From Anaerotignum sp. (lineage in GTDB: Bacteria > Bacillota > Clostridia > Lachnospirales > Anaerotignaceae), in assembly GCA_020024455.1 (NCBI GenBank), contig JAHHTU010000019.1, positions 1-44,616 on the forward strand: a stretch of 44,616 nucleotides of DNA, read 5' to 3'. The notes beneath the pieces were generated by a model that worked only from the letters and a program-made list of their open reading frames with translations, had not been told where the DNA came from and made no database searches. Positions 32,863-40,862 of the stretch are shown piece by piece. The position numbers were made by a program, and so were the translations under genes. How positions within the stretch are numbered: position 1 is the stretch's first letter; each line of letters starts with the position of its first letter.

Positions 32863-33336
32863 ATGGCAAAAGGAAACGGCAAGAAGTTGATTGCACAGAA
32901 CAAAAAGGCATATCATGAATATTTTATTGAAGATGTGTATCAGGCAGGGATTTCTTTGGCGGGAACAGAAGTCAAAAGTTTGCGTGCGGGAAAATGCAGC
33001 TTGAAAGAAAGTTTTATCCGCATGGAAAATGGTCAGGCTTTCATTTACAATATGCATATCAGTCCTTACGAACAGGGGAATATTTTCAACAAAGACCCGC
33101 TGCGTGTCAGACGTTTGCTTTTACACAAAAATGAAATCAGAAAAATTGCACAACAGGTGCAAGCCGCAGGATATACGGTGGTACCTTTGAAAGTTTATTT
33201 TGACAGAAGTTATGTAAAAGTGGACATTGCATTGGCAAAAGGGAAAAAACTCTATGACAAAAGAGAAACCATTGCCAAAAATGACCAAAGACGACAAGCA
33301 GAAAAAGAATTCAAAATCAGAAATCTTACTTTGTAA
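32863..33336 (+). CDS. smpB: SsrA-binding protein SmpB
   Basis: Partner of tmRNA in trans-translation; it binds the tRNA-like domain and places it in the ribosomal A site. It has 157 residues from ATG 32863 (AGAAGGTG upstream). The start NKKAYHEYFIEDVYQAGISL, GTEVKSLRAGKCSLKESF and the C-terminal basic tail DKRETIAKNDQRRQAEKEF are characteristic, including the DKR motif. The tmRNA gene begins 16 nt after its stop. Confidence 0.96.
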   Translation: MAKGNGKKLIAQNKKAYHEYFIEDVYQAGISLAGTEVKSLRAGKCSLKESFIRMENGQAFIYNMHISPYEQGNIFNKDPLRVRRLLLHKNEIRKIAQQVQAAGYTVVPLKVYFDRSYVKVDIALAKGKKLYDKRETIAKNDQRRQAEKEFKIRNLTL

Positions 33337-33352
33337 GAAATTGTCGCATTAC

Positions 33353-33707
33353 GGGGATGTAATGGTTTCGACGGGAGTCTTGAAAGTAGGAATAGCCATC
33401 TGCAGACCAGTGAACTGCATCAACAAGCTGGAAAATTTTCTAAAAAGAAACGACAATAATAAATTAGCATACGCTGCCTAATTGCGGCAGCTGTCAACCT
33501 CTGATTTCTCGCAGTCAGAGAGCTTGGCATCGACTTTGCGAGGCACTTTTTCACCTAAGCTTTGCGGTGAAAAAAGAACCATGAAGCTACCAAATTGCAC
33601 AGCCTGTCATTCGGCGGTGCGATGCGGGAAATAGAAAAGAATGACTGTGATGGGAGAAGTTCTTATAGATGGGTTTTCGGACAGGGGTTCGACTCCCCTC
33701 ATCTCCA
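33353..33707 (+). ncRNA. ssrA: Transfer-messenger RNA (tmRNA)
   Basis: The 5' end GGGGATG(TAATGGTTTCGAC) pairs with CATCTCC at 33700-33706 to form the alanine-type acceptor stem, with the G-U third pair (33355/33704). The T-arm reads CAGGGGTTCGACTCCCCT. The tag frame can be read as codons for K-R-N-D-N-N-K-L-A-Y-A-A ending at TAA 33479-33481; the exact resume codon is not certain. The tag ends in LAYAA, a variant of the usual LAA/ALAA degron. After the discriminator A33707 the DNA reads TGG, so the terminal CCA is not encoded and must be added afterwards. Confidence 0.95.
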
Positions 33708-33722
33708 TGGAGAATAAAAAAA

Positions 33723-33756
33723 GACATATACCAATATTTGGTATATGTTTTTTTTA
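33723..33756 (+). terminator. tmRNA terminator
   Basis: A 10-bp stem (ACATATACCA / TGGTATATGT) followed by TTTTTTTT, 16 nt after the mature 3' end. Confidence 0.92.
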
Positions 33757-33769
33757 TTCATCAATTTAC

Positions 33770-33802
33770 AAAATAAAAAGACAGCGATATATGACCGCTG
33801 TC
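33770..33802 (-). terminator. Terminator of the small Cys-rich protein gene (minus)
   Basis: A 7-bp stem GACAGCG / CGCTGTC (33780-33802) with a 9-nt loop; the minus-strand continuation is CTTTTTATTTTG. It lies 13 nt after the stop of the minus-strand gene. Confidence 0.75.
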
Positions 33803-33815
33803 AAAATAATTTGAT

Positions 33816-33983
33816 TTATGGTGTGTTATCATCATTTTTTTTATTTGCCACAAAACATTTTCTCGGGCAGGCATCACAATTTTTACGGCAGATGGAACTG
33901 CCATCATCACGTACTGCACCGGCGTGTTTATAGGCAAAATAACCAATGCAAACACAAAGCAACAAAAATATCATTTGATACAT
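33816..33983 (-). CDS. Small Cys-rich single-pass membrane protein
   Basis: A 55-residue protein from ATG 33983 (AAAAGGGGG 8 nt upstream on the minus strand). The N-terminal hydrophobic stretch MYQMIFLLLCVCIGYFAY is one membrane helix or an uncleaved signal anchor. The second half has CRKNCDACPRKC, with cysteine spacing C-x3-C-x2-C-x3-C, and a charged tail. This looks like FeoB-associated Cys-rich membrane proteins, but no feo gene is near. Own ribosome site and own terminator make it a real gene. A metal- or Fe-S-related role is inference. Confidence 0.7.
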   Translation of the reverse strand: MYQMIFLLLCVCIGYFAYKHAGAVRDDGSSICRKNCDACPRKCFVANKKNDDNTP

Positions 33984-34022
33984 ACCGATACCCCCTTTTG
34001 ATACAAAATACAGGAAGGATAA

Positions 34023-34052
34023 CAAAAAAGACATTGTATGGAAGCAATGTCT
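34023..34052 (-). terminator. Terminator after tRNA-Pro (minus)
   Basis: An 8-bp stem AGACATTG / CAATGTCT (34029-34052), followed on the minus strand by TTTTTTGTT. Confidence 0.88.
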
Positions 34053-34060
34053 ATAAAAAA

Positions 34061-34134
<74 letters not shown>

Positions 34135-34149
34135 CAATGGAACAGTAAT

Positions 34150-34178
34150 ATTTTGCACCTTTTTTTGTAAAAAGTCAA
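34150..34178 (-). promoter_or_regulatory. tRNA-Pro promoter (minus)
   Basis: On the minus strand TTGACT (34178-34173), 17 nt and CAAAAT (34155-34150), 16 nt before the tRNA 5' end. Confidence 0.5.
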
Positions 34179-34241
34179 TAGAAATTTTGAATTTTTTTGT
34201 ATTTTCTATCAGCTATTATCAAAACAATGCACAAAAGTGGG

Positions 34242-34270
34242 TGGATTTTACAGATATATTGTGATATACT
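34242..34270 (+). promoter_or_regulatory. Promoter of the ECF sigma / anti-sigma pair
   Basis: TGGATT (34242-34247), 17 nt, extended -10 TGATATACT (34262-34270). Twenty of 29 positions equal the promoter at 13489. It does not look like a typical ECF target (no GGAAC/CGTC). Confidence 0.55.
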
Positions 34271-34319
34271 GGTGCAACAAAGAAAAATATAAAAAAGCCA
34301 AAAAATGGGAGGTGGAAAA

Positions 34320-34826
34320 ATGCGTTCCTTTGAGGTGCTATATACAACATATTATGAAAGGGTATACGCATTTTTGTATCGGCTTTGTATGGACCGTTCT
34401 TTGGCGGAGGATTTGACGCAAGAAACGTTTTTGCAAGCATATACAGCAATACATCGTTTTCGTGGAGAATGTGCAATATCAACATGGTTGATATCCATTG
34501 GAAAACACGTATATTTTCGATATTTGAAAAAAAACAAGTTACATTTAGATGCTGCCAATCTGGATTTGGTGGCAAATACATATGGTGTTCAGGTAGAGAA
34601 TCCGGAGGTGTATATTGACCAAGTATATATCAAAAAGGCAGTCAGAAAAATGATGCATGAAATTCCAAAAAAATATCGCGATGTGGTAGTATTACGGATT
34701 TATGCACAGCTTTCTTTTTCGCAGATAGCAGCAGTGTTGAAAATCAGCGAAAATTCCGCAAAGGTGATTTTTTTTCGGGCAAAGAAAAAAATGATGGAGG
34801 TATTGCAGCATGAGTTTGAGTTGTGA
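34320..34826 (+). CDS. ECF-type RNA polymerase sigma factor
   Basis: A 168-residue extracytoplasmic-function sigma factor. ATG 34320 is preferred over 34305, because the GGGAGGTGG lying between them is the ribosome site. Region 2 is at about 5-70 (YYERVYAFLYRLCMDRSLAE, DLTQETFLQAY, FRGECAISTWLISIGKH). Region 4 is at about 113-160 (YRDVVVLRIYAQLSFSQIAA, VLKISENSAKVIFFRAKKKM). Its 3' end overlaps the anti-sigma gene by 17 nt, so the two are translationally coupled. The signal is unknown. Confidence 0.93.
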   Translation: MRSFEVLYTTYYERVYAFLYRLCMDRSLAEDLTQETFLQAYTAIHRFRGECAISTWLISIGKHVYFRYLKKNKLHLDAANLDLVANTYGVQVENPEVYIDQVYIKKAVRKMMHEIPKKYRDVVVLRIYAQLSFSQIAAVLKISENSAKVIFFRAKKKMMEVLQHEFEL

Positions 34827-35133
34827 TGTTGTGATGGATTTGGTTGCGTTGTATCAAGATGGGCTTGCCAGTCCCAACACACAAAAAGAGGTGGCAGCAC
34901 ACTTGTGTCAATGCAAAAAATGTAAAGCACAATACAGACAATACAGAAAAGAATATCAAGCCATTTCTAAAAAAAATCGTATATGGTTGCAACCGGATAT
35001 GGAACAAAATTTCTATCAGTTGGCAAAAAAAATGCGATACAGAAGAATGTTTATATTTGCAGGGGCAAGTGTTTCCATGGTGATTTCTTGGGGATTATGC
35101 ATTTGGTTATTGTACAGAAAAAGACGCATATGA
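34810..35133 (+). CDS. Zinc-finger (zf-HC2) membrane anti-sigma factor
   Basis: A 107-residue protein overlapping the sigma gene. The N-terminal zf-HC2 anti-sigma domain has Cys5, then His31-x3-Cys35-x2-Cys38 (AAHLCQCKKC). A basic juxtamembrane segment is followed by one membrane helix (about 80-100, MFIFAGASVSMVISWGLCIW) and a short RKRR end. There is almost no extracellular domain, so release of the sigma factor would depend on membrane or redox events rather than on a sensor domain (inference). Confidence 0.88.
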   Translation: MSLSCDVVMDLVALYQDGLASPNTQKEVAAHLCQCKKCKAQYRQYRKEYQAISKKNRIWLQPDMEQNFYQLAKKMRYRRMFIFAGASVSMVISWGLCIWLLYRKRRI

Positions 35134-35206
35134 TATTGTACTTAAAAAAAAACAAAAAATATTTTTGTATGACTGTAACCTTTTTTGTAAAGGCGGTACT
35201 AATTTA

Positions 35207-35215
35207 TGATACAAT
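35207..35215 (+). promoter_or_regulatory. Extended -10 element before fabH
   Basis: TGATACAAT lies 34 nt upstream of fabH. The -35 is unclear (TTGTAA at 35185-35190 would need a 19-nt spacer). It is the only promoter seen for the 9-kb fatty-acid operon. Confidence 0.5.
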
Positions 35216-35248
35216 ACAAAAGAGCACAATGGCAGGAGGAATGGAAAC

Positions 35249-36202
35249 ATGAGTTTTTCTGTGTTGGGAACCGGTATGTATGTCCCACCAAGAGTGGTGA
35301 CAAATGAAGATATATCAAAATTGGTAGATACAAATGATGCATGGATTATGCAACGTGTGGGTGTGAAACAACGTCACATCAGCACAAATGAAACTGCGGC
35401 AGATATGGGCTGCAAAGCGGCAATCGCAGCACTGGAAAACAGTGGTGTGAAAAAAGAAGAAATTGATTTGATATTGACAGCAAGTGTCAGTGGTGAATCG
35501 ATTTCTCCCTCTGTATCTTGTATGATTCAAAATAAATTAGGTGTAAACTGTATGACCATGGATATCAATGCGGCGTGCTCTGCATTTGTATTTATGTTGG
35601 AAACAGCCGCAGGTTTTTTTGCAAGAGGCAAAGTGAAAAAAATACTTGCCATTGGTACAGAGCGTTTGAGTCGTATTGTGGATTGGGAGGACAGAGGTAC
35701 TTGTGTCATATTTGGTGATGGTGCAGGTGCAGTGGTTCTGGAAGCCGGCGACAATTACATGGACGCTGTGTTTCATGTCAAAGGTGGCGACAATGTCATT
35801 GACATTCCACAACCCATAGGAAAATCCCCTTTTTATGAAAAAGAACAGAAAAAGCCTTTTATTCATATGAAAGGACAAGATACCTTTAAGTTTGCAGTCA
35901 ATGCAATTTGTCATGATACAAAACAGTTGTTAAAACAAAACAATCTGACATTTGACGATATCAAATATATTGTGCCACACCAAGCGAATCAAAGAATTAT
36001 TGATTTTGCAAGTGTGATGCTGAAAGTGCCAAAAGAAAAGTTTTATGTCAACATTGACCGTTTTGGCAATACATCTTCTGCAAGCATTCCGATTGCATTA
36101 GATGAAATGAACCGACAAGGGATGTTGCAAAAAGGCGATTTGCTTTTGCTGCCTGCTTTTGGCGGTGGTTTGGCAAGTGCGGCTTGTCTTTTGAGATGGT
36201 AA
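35249..36202 (+). CDS. fabH: 3-oxoacyl-ACP synthase III
   Basis: Starts each fatty acid chain by condensing acetyl-CoA (or a branched acyl-CoA) with malonyl-ACP. It has 317 residues. The catalytic triad is Cys110 (NAACSAF), His244 (PHQANQR) and Asn274 (FGNTSSAS). The N-terminus SVLGTGMYVPPRVVTN is standard. GCAGGAGGAA lies 8 nt before the ATG. It is the first gene of the fatty-acid operon, and a 110-nt gap precedes acpP. Confidence 0.97.
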   Translation: MSFSVLGTGMYVPPRVVTNEDISKLVDTNDAWIMQRVGVKQRHISTNETAADMGCKAAIAALENSGVKKEEIDLILTASVSGESISPSVSCMIQNKLGVNCMTMDINAACSAFVFMLETAAGFFARGKVKKILAIGTERLSRIVDWEDRGTCVIFGDGAGAVVLEAGDNYMDAVFHVKGGDNVIDIPQPIGKSPFYEKEQKKPFIHMKGQDTFKFAVNAICHDTKQLLKQNNLTFDDIKYIVPHQANQRIIDFASVMLKVPKEKFYVNIDRFGNTSSASIPIALDEMNRQGMLQKGDLLLLPAFGGGLASAACLLRW

Positions 36203-36312
36203 TGAGCCGTAAGGTTTCATATACAAGTCCAATTATGGACATTCGGGGACGCACTGTCGCCCCATGGATTCTGATAACAAATAATTTTGAACAATGAAAA
36301 GGAGAATGAATT

Positions 36313-36531
36313 ATGGTATTTGAAAAAATTGCAGCTTTATTGGCAGAAAAATTGGAATGTGAAGTTTCTGAAATCACAATGGAAACAAAATTCGGCGATT
36401 TGGGTATCGACTCTTTGGACGTTATGGAATTGTTGATGAGTTTGGAAGAAGAATTAGGCACAGAAATCGAAATGGGCGAAAACAGAGTAGAAACTGTTGC
36501 TGACTTGGTAGCAATGATTGAAAATAAATAA
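36313..36531 (+). CDS. acpP: Acyl carrier protein
   Basis: Carrier of the growing acyl chain, 72 residues, acidic. The 4'-phosphopantetheine site is Ser34 in LGIDSLDVMEL. AAAAGGAGAA precedes the ATG. Compared with the surrounding genes the codons here are more biased, in line with a very highly expressed protein. The 110-nt spacer before it holds a small imperfect hairpin (GGGGAC / GTCGCCCC near 36245-36262) but no recognisable promoter. Confidence 0.97.
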   Translation: MVFEKIAALLAEKLECEVSEITMETKFGDLGIDSLDVMELLMSLEEELGTEIEMGENRVETVADLVAMIENK

Positions 36532-36559
36532 GATTGACACATCAATTGGAGGGAAAGAA

Positions 36560-37510
36560 ATGATTGTTTCACCGATTTGCTCTATGATTGGCATAGAATA
36601 CCCGATTTTTCAAGGGGGTATGGCTTGGATTGCAGATGGCAAGCTGGCGGCGGCGGTTTCCAATGGTGGCGGTTTGGGCATTATTTCCGCAATGAATGCA
36701 GATGGCGAATATCTGCGGGAACAAATTCAGATTGCAAGAAGTTTGACAGACAAACCTTTTGGTGTCAACATTATGTTGATGAGCCCCCATGTGGAAGAAG
36801 TGGCAAAAATTGTGGCAGAAGAAAAAATTGCAGTGGTCACAACCGGTGCCGGTATGCCCAAAAAATATATGGGAATGTGGAAAGAGGCAAATATCATCGT
36901 CATTCCGGTGGTTGCCTCTGTGGCAGCAGCAAAAATGATGGAAAAAGCAGGTGCTTCCGCAGTCATTGCAGAAGGCGGCGAATCCGGCGGGCATATCGGG
37001 GATATGGCAACCATGCCTTTGGTACCGCAGGTTTGCGATGCAGTGAACATTCCTGTTTTGGCAGCAGGCGGTATTGGCGATGGTCGTGGTATGGCAGCAG
37101 CATTTATGTTGGGTGCCGTTGGGGTACAGATGGGCACACGCTTCTTATTAGCAGAAGAATGTGGTGTACATCAAAACTTTAAAGAAATGGTGCTAAAAGC
37201 AACAGACATTTCCACCGTAGCGACAGGCAGACGTTTTAGTGGCAGTACCTGCCGTTGCTTGAAAAATCCATTTAGCCGTGAATTCCTGAAAGTGGAATAT
37301 GCACCCGAAACAACTGTGGAAGATATTGACAGATTGGGTGTAGGTGCTTTGCGTAAAGCAGCCGTAGAAGGGGATACCAAAAACGGTTGTTTCTTGGCAG
37401 GACAGATTTCCGGTATGTTGCAAAAACAACAACCGGCAGCAGAAATTGTCAAAGAAGTGGCACAAAAAGCCGAAGAACTACTGAGAGGAGCGGCAACATG
37501 GGTAAAATAG
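36560..37510 (+). CDS. fabK: Enoyl-ACP reductase II (FMN-dependent)
   Basis: Reduces trans-2-enoyl-ACP in the last elongation step using NAD(P)H and FMN; the clostridial/streptococcal alternative to FabI. The start is ATG 36560 (TGGAGGGAAAG upstream), 316 residues; the frame is open to 36518 inside acpP but lacks a ribosome site. It belongs to the nitronate monooxygenase-like TIM-barrel family: YPIFQGGMAWIADGKLAAAV, AEGGESGGHIGDMATMPLVP, LAAGGIGDGRGMAAAFMLGA. FabK is resistant to triclosan (family knowledge). The last 13 nt overlap fabD. Confidence 0.95.
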   Translation: MIVSPICSMIGIEYPIFQGGMAWIADGKLAAAVSNGGGLGIISAMNADGEYLREQIQIARSLTDKPFGVNIMLMSPHVEEVAKIVAEEKIAVVTTGAGMPKKYMGMWKEANIIVIPVVASVAAAKMMEKAGASAVIAEGGESGGHIGDMATMPLVPQVCDAVNIPVLAAGGIGDGRGMAAAFMLGAVGVQMGTRFLLAEECGVHQNFKEMVLKATDISTVATGRRFSGSTCRCLKNPFSREFLKVEYAPETTVEDIDRLGVGALRKAAVEGDTKNGCFLAGQISGMLQKQQPAAEIVKEVAQKAEELLRGAATWVK

Positions 37511-38418
37511 CCTTTGTCTTTTCTGGACAAGGGGCACAAAAGGCCGGTATGGGCAAAGAGTTCTATGACCAAAATCAAAATATCAAAGAATTGTTTGACA
37601 GGGCGGAGCAAATCCGCCCCGGTACTTTACAACAGTGCTTTTCGGGTACAGATGAAGAATTGAAACAAACAGAAAATACACAGCCTTGTTTATATTTGGC
37701 AGACATTGCAGCGGCATTGGCACTGCAAGAAGAAGGCATCACACCGGACGGTGTTGCCGGCTTCTCTTTGGGAGAAGTGCCGGCATTGGCATTTGCAAAA
37801 GCATATACACCCATTGATGGGTTTCGCCTTGCTTGTATCAGAGGGGCTGAAATGGGCAAAGCGGCAAAAGCATATCCTGCGGCAATGGTGGCAGTGATGA
37901 AGATGGAAAACAATGCGGTGGAAGCATTGTGCGAAAAATATGAAAATGTATTCCCTGTGAATTATAATGGGCCTGGACAGTTGGTTGTAGCAGGCAAAAA
38001 AGAGGAATTGGACGAGTTTGGTAAGGAAGTGAAAACAGCAGGTGGCAGATGTATGCCTGTGGCTGTTGGTGGCGGTTTTCACTCTCCGTTTATGAATGGT
38101 GCATCAGCAGCATTTGCACAGGGGGCAAAAGTGGTTTCCATGCAGAAACCGGAATTGGTTGTGTATTCCAACTATACAACACAACCATACACAGAAAATG
38201 TATTGGACTTGATGGAAAAACAAATCAATCATTCCCTGCGTTGGCAGGAAAGTATCGAACATATGGCAGCAGATGGCTTTGATACATTTATCGAAGTCGG
38301 TGTTGGCACAACATTGAAAAAATTGATTAGCCGTATTCTTCCGGAAAGCAAAGTATTTGCAGTTTCCAATATGGAAGAAGCGAAAAAGGTGGCAGAGGAG
38401 GTACGCAAGCTATGTTAA
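37498..38418 (+). CDS. fabD: Malonyl-CoA:ACP transacylase
   Basis: Moves malonyl groups from CoA to ACP. The start is ATG 37498 (AGAGGAG upstream), 306 residues; the frame continues 37 codons up inside fabK but these are not used. N-terminus KIAFVFSGQGAQKAGMGKEF is canonical. The nucleophile Ser90 is in GFSLGE (more often GHSLGE; Phe at the second position is a minor variant). Catalytic His is in GGGFHSPFM. It overlaps fabG by 7 nt. Confidence 0.96.
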   Translation: MGKIAFVFSGQGAQKAGMGKEFYDQNQNIKELFDRAEQIRPGTLQQCFSGTDEELKQTENTQPCLYLADIAAALALQEEGITPDGVAGFSLGEVPALAFAKAYTPIDGFRLACIRGAEMGKAAKAYPAAMVAVMKMENNAVEALCEKYENVFPVNYNGPGQLVVAGKKEELDEFGKEVKTAGGRCMPVAVGGGFHSPFMNGASAAFAQGAKVVSMQKPELVVYSNYTTQPYTENVLDLMEKQINHSLRWQESIEHMAADGFDTFIEVGVGTTLKKLISRILPESKVFAVSNMEEAKKVAEEVRKLC

Positions 38419-39146
38419 AAGGAAAAACAGCCATTGTGACTGGTGGTTCCAGAGGTATTGGTGCTGCCATTTGTAAAATGTTTGCACAAAATGGTGCAAA
38501 TATCGCATTGTTGTATGCAGGCAATACCCAGAAAGCAGAAGAAACAAAAGCAATGCTTTTGGAAATGGGTGTCAAAGCAGAAGCATATCAGTGTAATGTG
38601 GCAGATGCCGAACAGGTTGCAACGGTTTGCAAACAGATTGTGACAGATTTTGGCGGTGCAGACATACTGGTAAACAATGCAGGTATTACCAAGGACAAAT
38701 TGGTGCCGATGATGAAAGTTCCCGACTTTGACAGTGTGGTGGACACAAATCTGAAAGGTGCTTTTTATATGATAAAACAGGTCTATCCTGTGATGATGAA
38801 ACAAAGAAGCGGTAAAATTATCAACATCAGTTCCGTTTCCGGATTGATGGGCAACCCCGGACAGACCAACTATTCTGCATCTAAGGCAGGTTTGGTCGGT
38901 TTGACAAAATCCGTTGCAAAAGAATTGGCAGGCAGAGGTGTTTGCTGCAATGCGATTGCCCCCGGCTTTATTGCAACCGATATGACAGAAAATCTTGCGG
39001 AAAACAACCAGTTGAAAGACCATATCCCGATGAAAAAATTCGGTACACCGGAAGATGTGGCAAAATTGGCATTGTTTTTGGCAAGTGAACAGTCCGATTA
39101 TATTACAGGCGAAGTCATTCGCATTGATGGCGGATTGGCAATGTAG
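38412..39146 (+). CDS. fabG: 3-oxoacyl-ACP reductase
   Basis: NADPH-dependent short-chain dehydrogenase, 244 residues. The cofactor motif is GGSRGIG (11-17), the NNAG motif at 88-91, and the catalytic Tyr154 and Lys158 are in NYSASKAG with Ser140/141 upstream. The C-terminus GEVIRIDGGLAM is typical. GAGGAGGTA precedes the ATG. It is coupled to fabD by overlap and followed 10 nt later by fabF. Confidence 0.97.
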   Translation: MLKGKTAIVTGGSRGIGAAICKMFAQNGANIALLYAGNTQKAEETKAMLLEMGVKAEAYQCNVADAEQVATVCKQIVTDFGGADILVNNAGITKDKLVPMMKVPDFDSVVDTNLKGAFYMIKQVYPVMMKQRSGKIINISSVSGLMGNPGQTNYSASKAGLVGLTKSVAKELAGRGVCCNAIAPGFIATDMTENLAENNQLKDHIPMKKFGTPEDVAKLALFLASEQSDYITGEVIRIDGGLAM

Positions 39147-39156
39147 GAGGTAGTTT

Positions 39157-40392
39157 ATGAAAAGAGTCGTTGTAACAGGAATGGGTGCGGTGACACCAAT
39201 TGGAAATACTGCTCCTGATTTTTGGGAGGGTTTGAAAAACGGAAAAAACGGGATTGGTATGATTACACGTTTTGACGTTTCCGAATCAAAATATAAATTG
39301 GCGGCAGAAGTGAAAGATTTTGACCCATTATGTTGTATGGATAAGTTGTCTGCAAAAAAAATAGACCGTTTCACACAATATGCAATGGCTTCTGCAACCG
39401 AAGCAATGAAAGACAGTAACTTGGAAGGTAATATTGCCGATGATGCATTGGGCGTATACTTTGGCAGCGGGATTGGTGGTTTTGAAACATTTGCAGAGTC
39501 TTATAAAATGATGCATGAAAAAGGTCCCAGACGTGTATCCCCTTTGTTTATTCCCAAAATGATTAGCAATATTGCAGCCGGACATATTGCCATCAAATTT
39601 CATGCACAAGGCCCTTGCGTTTCTATGACAACTGCCTGTGCAACCGGTACAACTTCCATTGGGGAAGCATTCAGAGCCATTCGTCATGGATATGTGACAG
39701 CAGCCATCTGTGGTGGTAGTGAAGCGGCAATCACCGATTTGGCGATTGCAGGTTTTGGTGCGTGTATGGCATTAAGTTCCGCAGAGGACCCAAACCAAGC
39801 CTCTTTGCCTTTTGACAAACGCAGAGGTGGTTTTGTGATGGGCGAAGGTTCCGGTGCTTTGATTTTGGAAGAATATGAACACGCAAAAGCAAGAGGTGCA
39901 AAAATTTATGCAGAAGTTTGCGGATATGGTTCCACTTGTGATGCACACCATGTGACTGCACCTGATGAAAATGCAGTGGCAAGTGCAAAAGCATTGCAAG
40001 ATGCCATGGCAGAAATCGGCGATATTCCCGCAGAAAAAATTTATATCAATGCACATGGTACAGGAACAGCATTGAACGATAAAACAGAAACAAATGCAAT
40101 CCATAAAGCATTTGGTGACGAAAATGCACAGAAAGTGCATATCAGCTCCACAAAATCCATGACAGGCCATATGTTGGGGGCAGCCGGTGCGGTAGAAGCG
40201 ATTGCAGCCATTTATGCACTCAATGAAAATTTAGTACCACCTACCATCAATTTGCTGGAACAAGATGCGTTGTGTGATTTGCATTATACACCCAATGTGG
40301 CACAAGCAGCAGAGTTGGAAGCGGTATTGTCTACATCTTTGGGATTTGGCGGTCATAACGCTTGCATTGCATTCAAAAAATTCAAAGGGTGA
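39157..40392 (+). CDS. fabF: 3-oxoacyl-ACP synthase II
   Basis: Elongating condensing enzyme, 411 residues. The catalytic triad is Cys161 (TTACATGTTS), His300 (NAHGTGT) and His338 (SMTGHMLGAAG). The N-terminus MKRVVVTGMGAVTPIGNT is canonical. TAGGAGGTAG precedes the ATG. It is the only elongating condensing enzyme seen in the operon. No fabA/fabB or fabM type gene is visible, so how unsaturated chains are made cannot be told from this window. Confidence 0.97.
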   Translation: MKRVVVTGMGAVTPIGNTAPDFWEGLKNGKNGIGMITRFDVSESKYKLAAEVKDFDPLCCMDKLSAKKIDRFTQYAMASATEAMKDSNLEGNIADDALGVYFGSGIGGFETFAESYKMMHEKGPRRVSPLFIPKMISNIAAGHIAIKFHAQGPCVSMTTACATGTTSIGEAFRAIRHGYVTAAICGGSEAAITDLAIAGFGACMALSSAEDPNQASLPFDKRRGGFVMGEGSGALILEEYEHAKARGAKIYAEVCGYGSTCDAHHVTAPDENAVASAKALQDAMAEIGDIPAEKIYINAHGTGTALNDKTETNAIHKAFGDENAQKVHISSTKSMTGHMLGAAGAVEAIAAIYALNENLVPPTINLLEQDALCDLHYTPNVAQAAELEAVLSTSLGFGGHNACIAFKKFKG

Positions 40393-40398
40393 ACAGAT

Positions 40399-40836
40399 AT
40401 GGATATCAATAAAGTTGCCGAATTGGCAAATATTATGAAACAAAATGGTTTGACAAAATTGGAATTGACAGAGGGCGAAAGCCGTTTGGTTTTGGAGTCT
40501 GCAAAAAGCGAAACCGTGGTTGCACCCATTGTGCAAGAAGTTGCACAGACAGCACCTACACCAAAAGAACAGCCCAAAGTGGTTGTGGCAGATGATTTGT
40601 ATGAACAAAAAACACCTTTGGTGGGAACAGTGTATCTGGCATCTCAAAGCGGTGCGGCACCTTATGTTTGCGTAGGTGACCACATCCATGCAGGAGAAAC
40701 GATTTGCATTGTCGAGTCCATGAAAATGTTTAACCAAATTGCCGCAGAATGTAGTGGTATTATCGAAGAAATTTGTGTGTCTGATGCACAGATTGTAGAA
40801 TATGGACAGACATTGTTCCGTATCAAAGAAGACTAA
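40399..40836 (+). CDS. accB: Biotin carboxyl carrier protein of acetyl-CoA carboxylase
   Basis: Carries the biotin that shuttles CO2 between AccC and AccAD; 145 residues. The biotinylated Lys109 is in VESMKMF. The N-terminal segment (about 1-35) helps bind AccC, and a Pro/Ala-rich linker (about 38-60) follows, as usual. AAAGGGTGAAC is the ribosome site, overlapping the fabF stop. It sits 6 nt after fabF. Confidence 0.96.
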   Translation: MDINKVAELANIMKQNGLTKLELTEGESRLVLESAKSETVVAPIVQEVAQTAPTPKEQPKVVVADDLYEQKTPLVGTVYLASQSGAAPYVCVGDHIHAGETICIVESMKMFNQIAAECSGIIEEICVSDAQIVEYGQTLFRIKED

Positions 40837-40862
40837 ACCTATACAGAAAGAAGGCGGAACAG

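Noticed and set aside
34242..34270. Autoregulated ECF promoter for the sigma factor
   Set aside because: The -10 is TATACT with an extended TG and the -35 is TGGATT; no GGAAC or CGTC elements are present.
35191..35215. FapR-like operator before fabH (GTACTAAT)
   Set aside because: Only a half-site resemblance and a poor dyad (4 of 8 positions); no fapR gene is visible in the window.
36203..36312. Attenuator or riboswitch in the fabH-acpP gap
   Set aside because: Only one short bulged stem (GGGGAC / GTCGCCCC) without a U-tract; no known riboswitch core.
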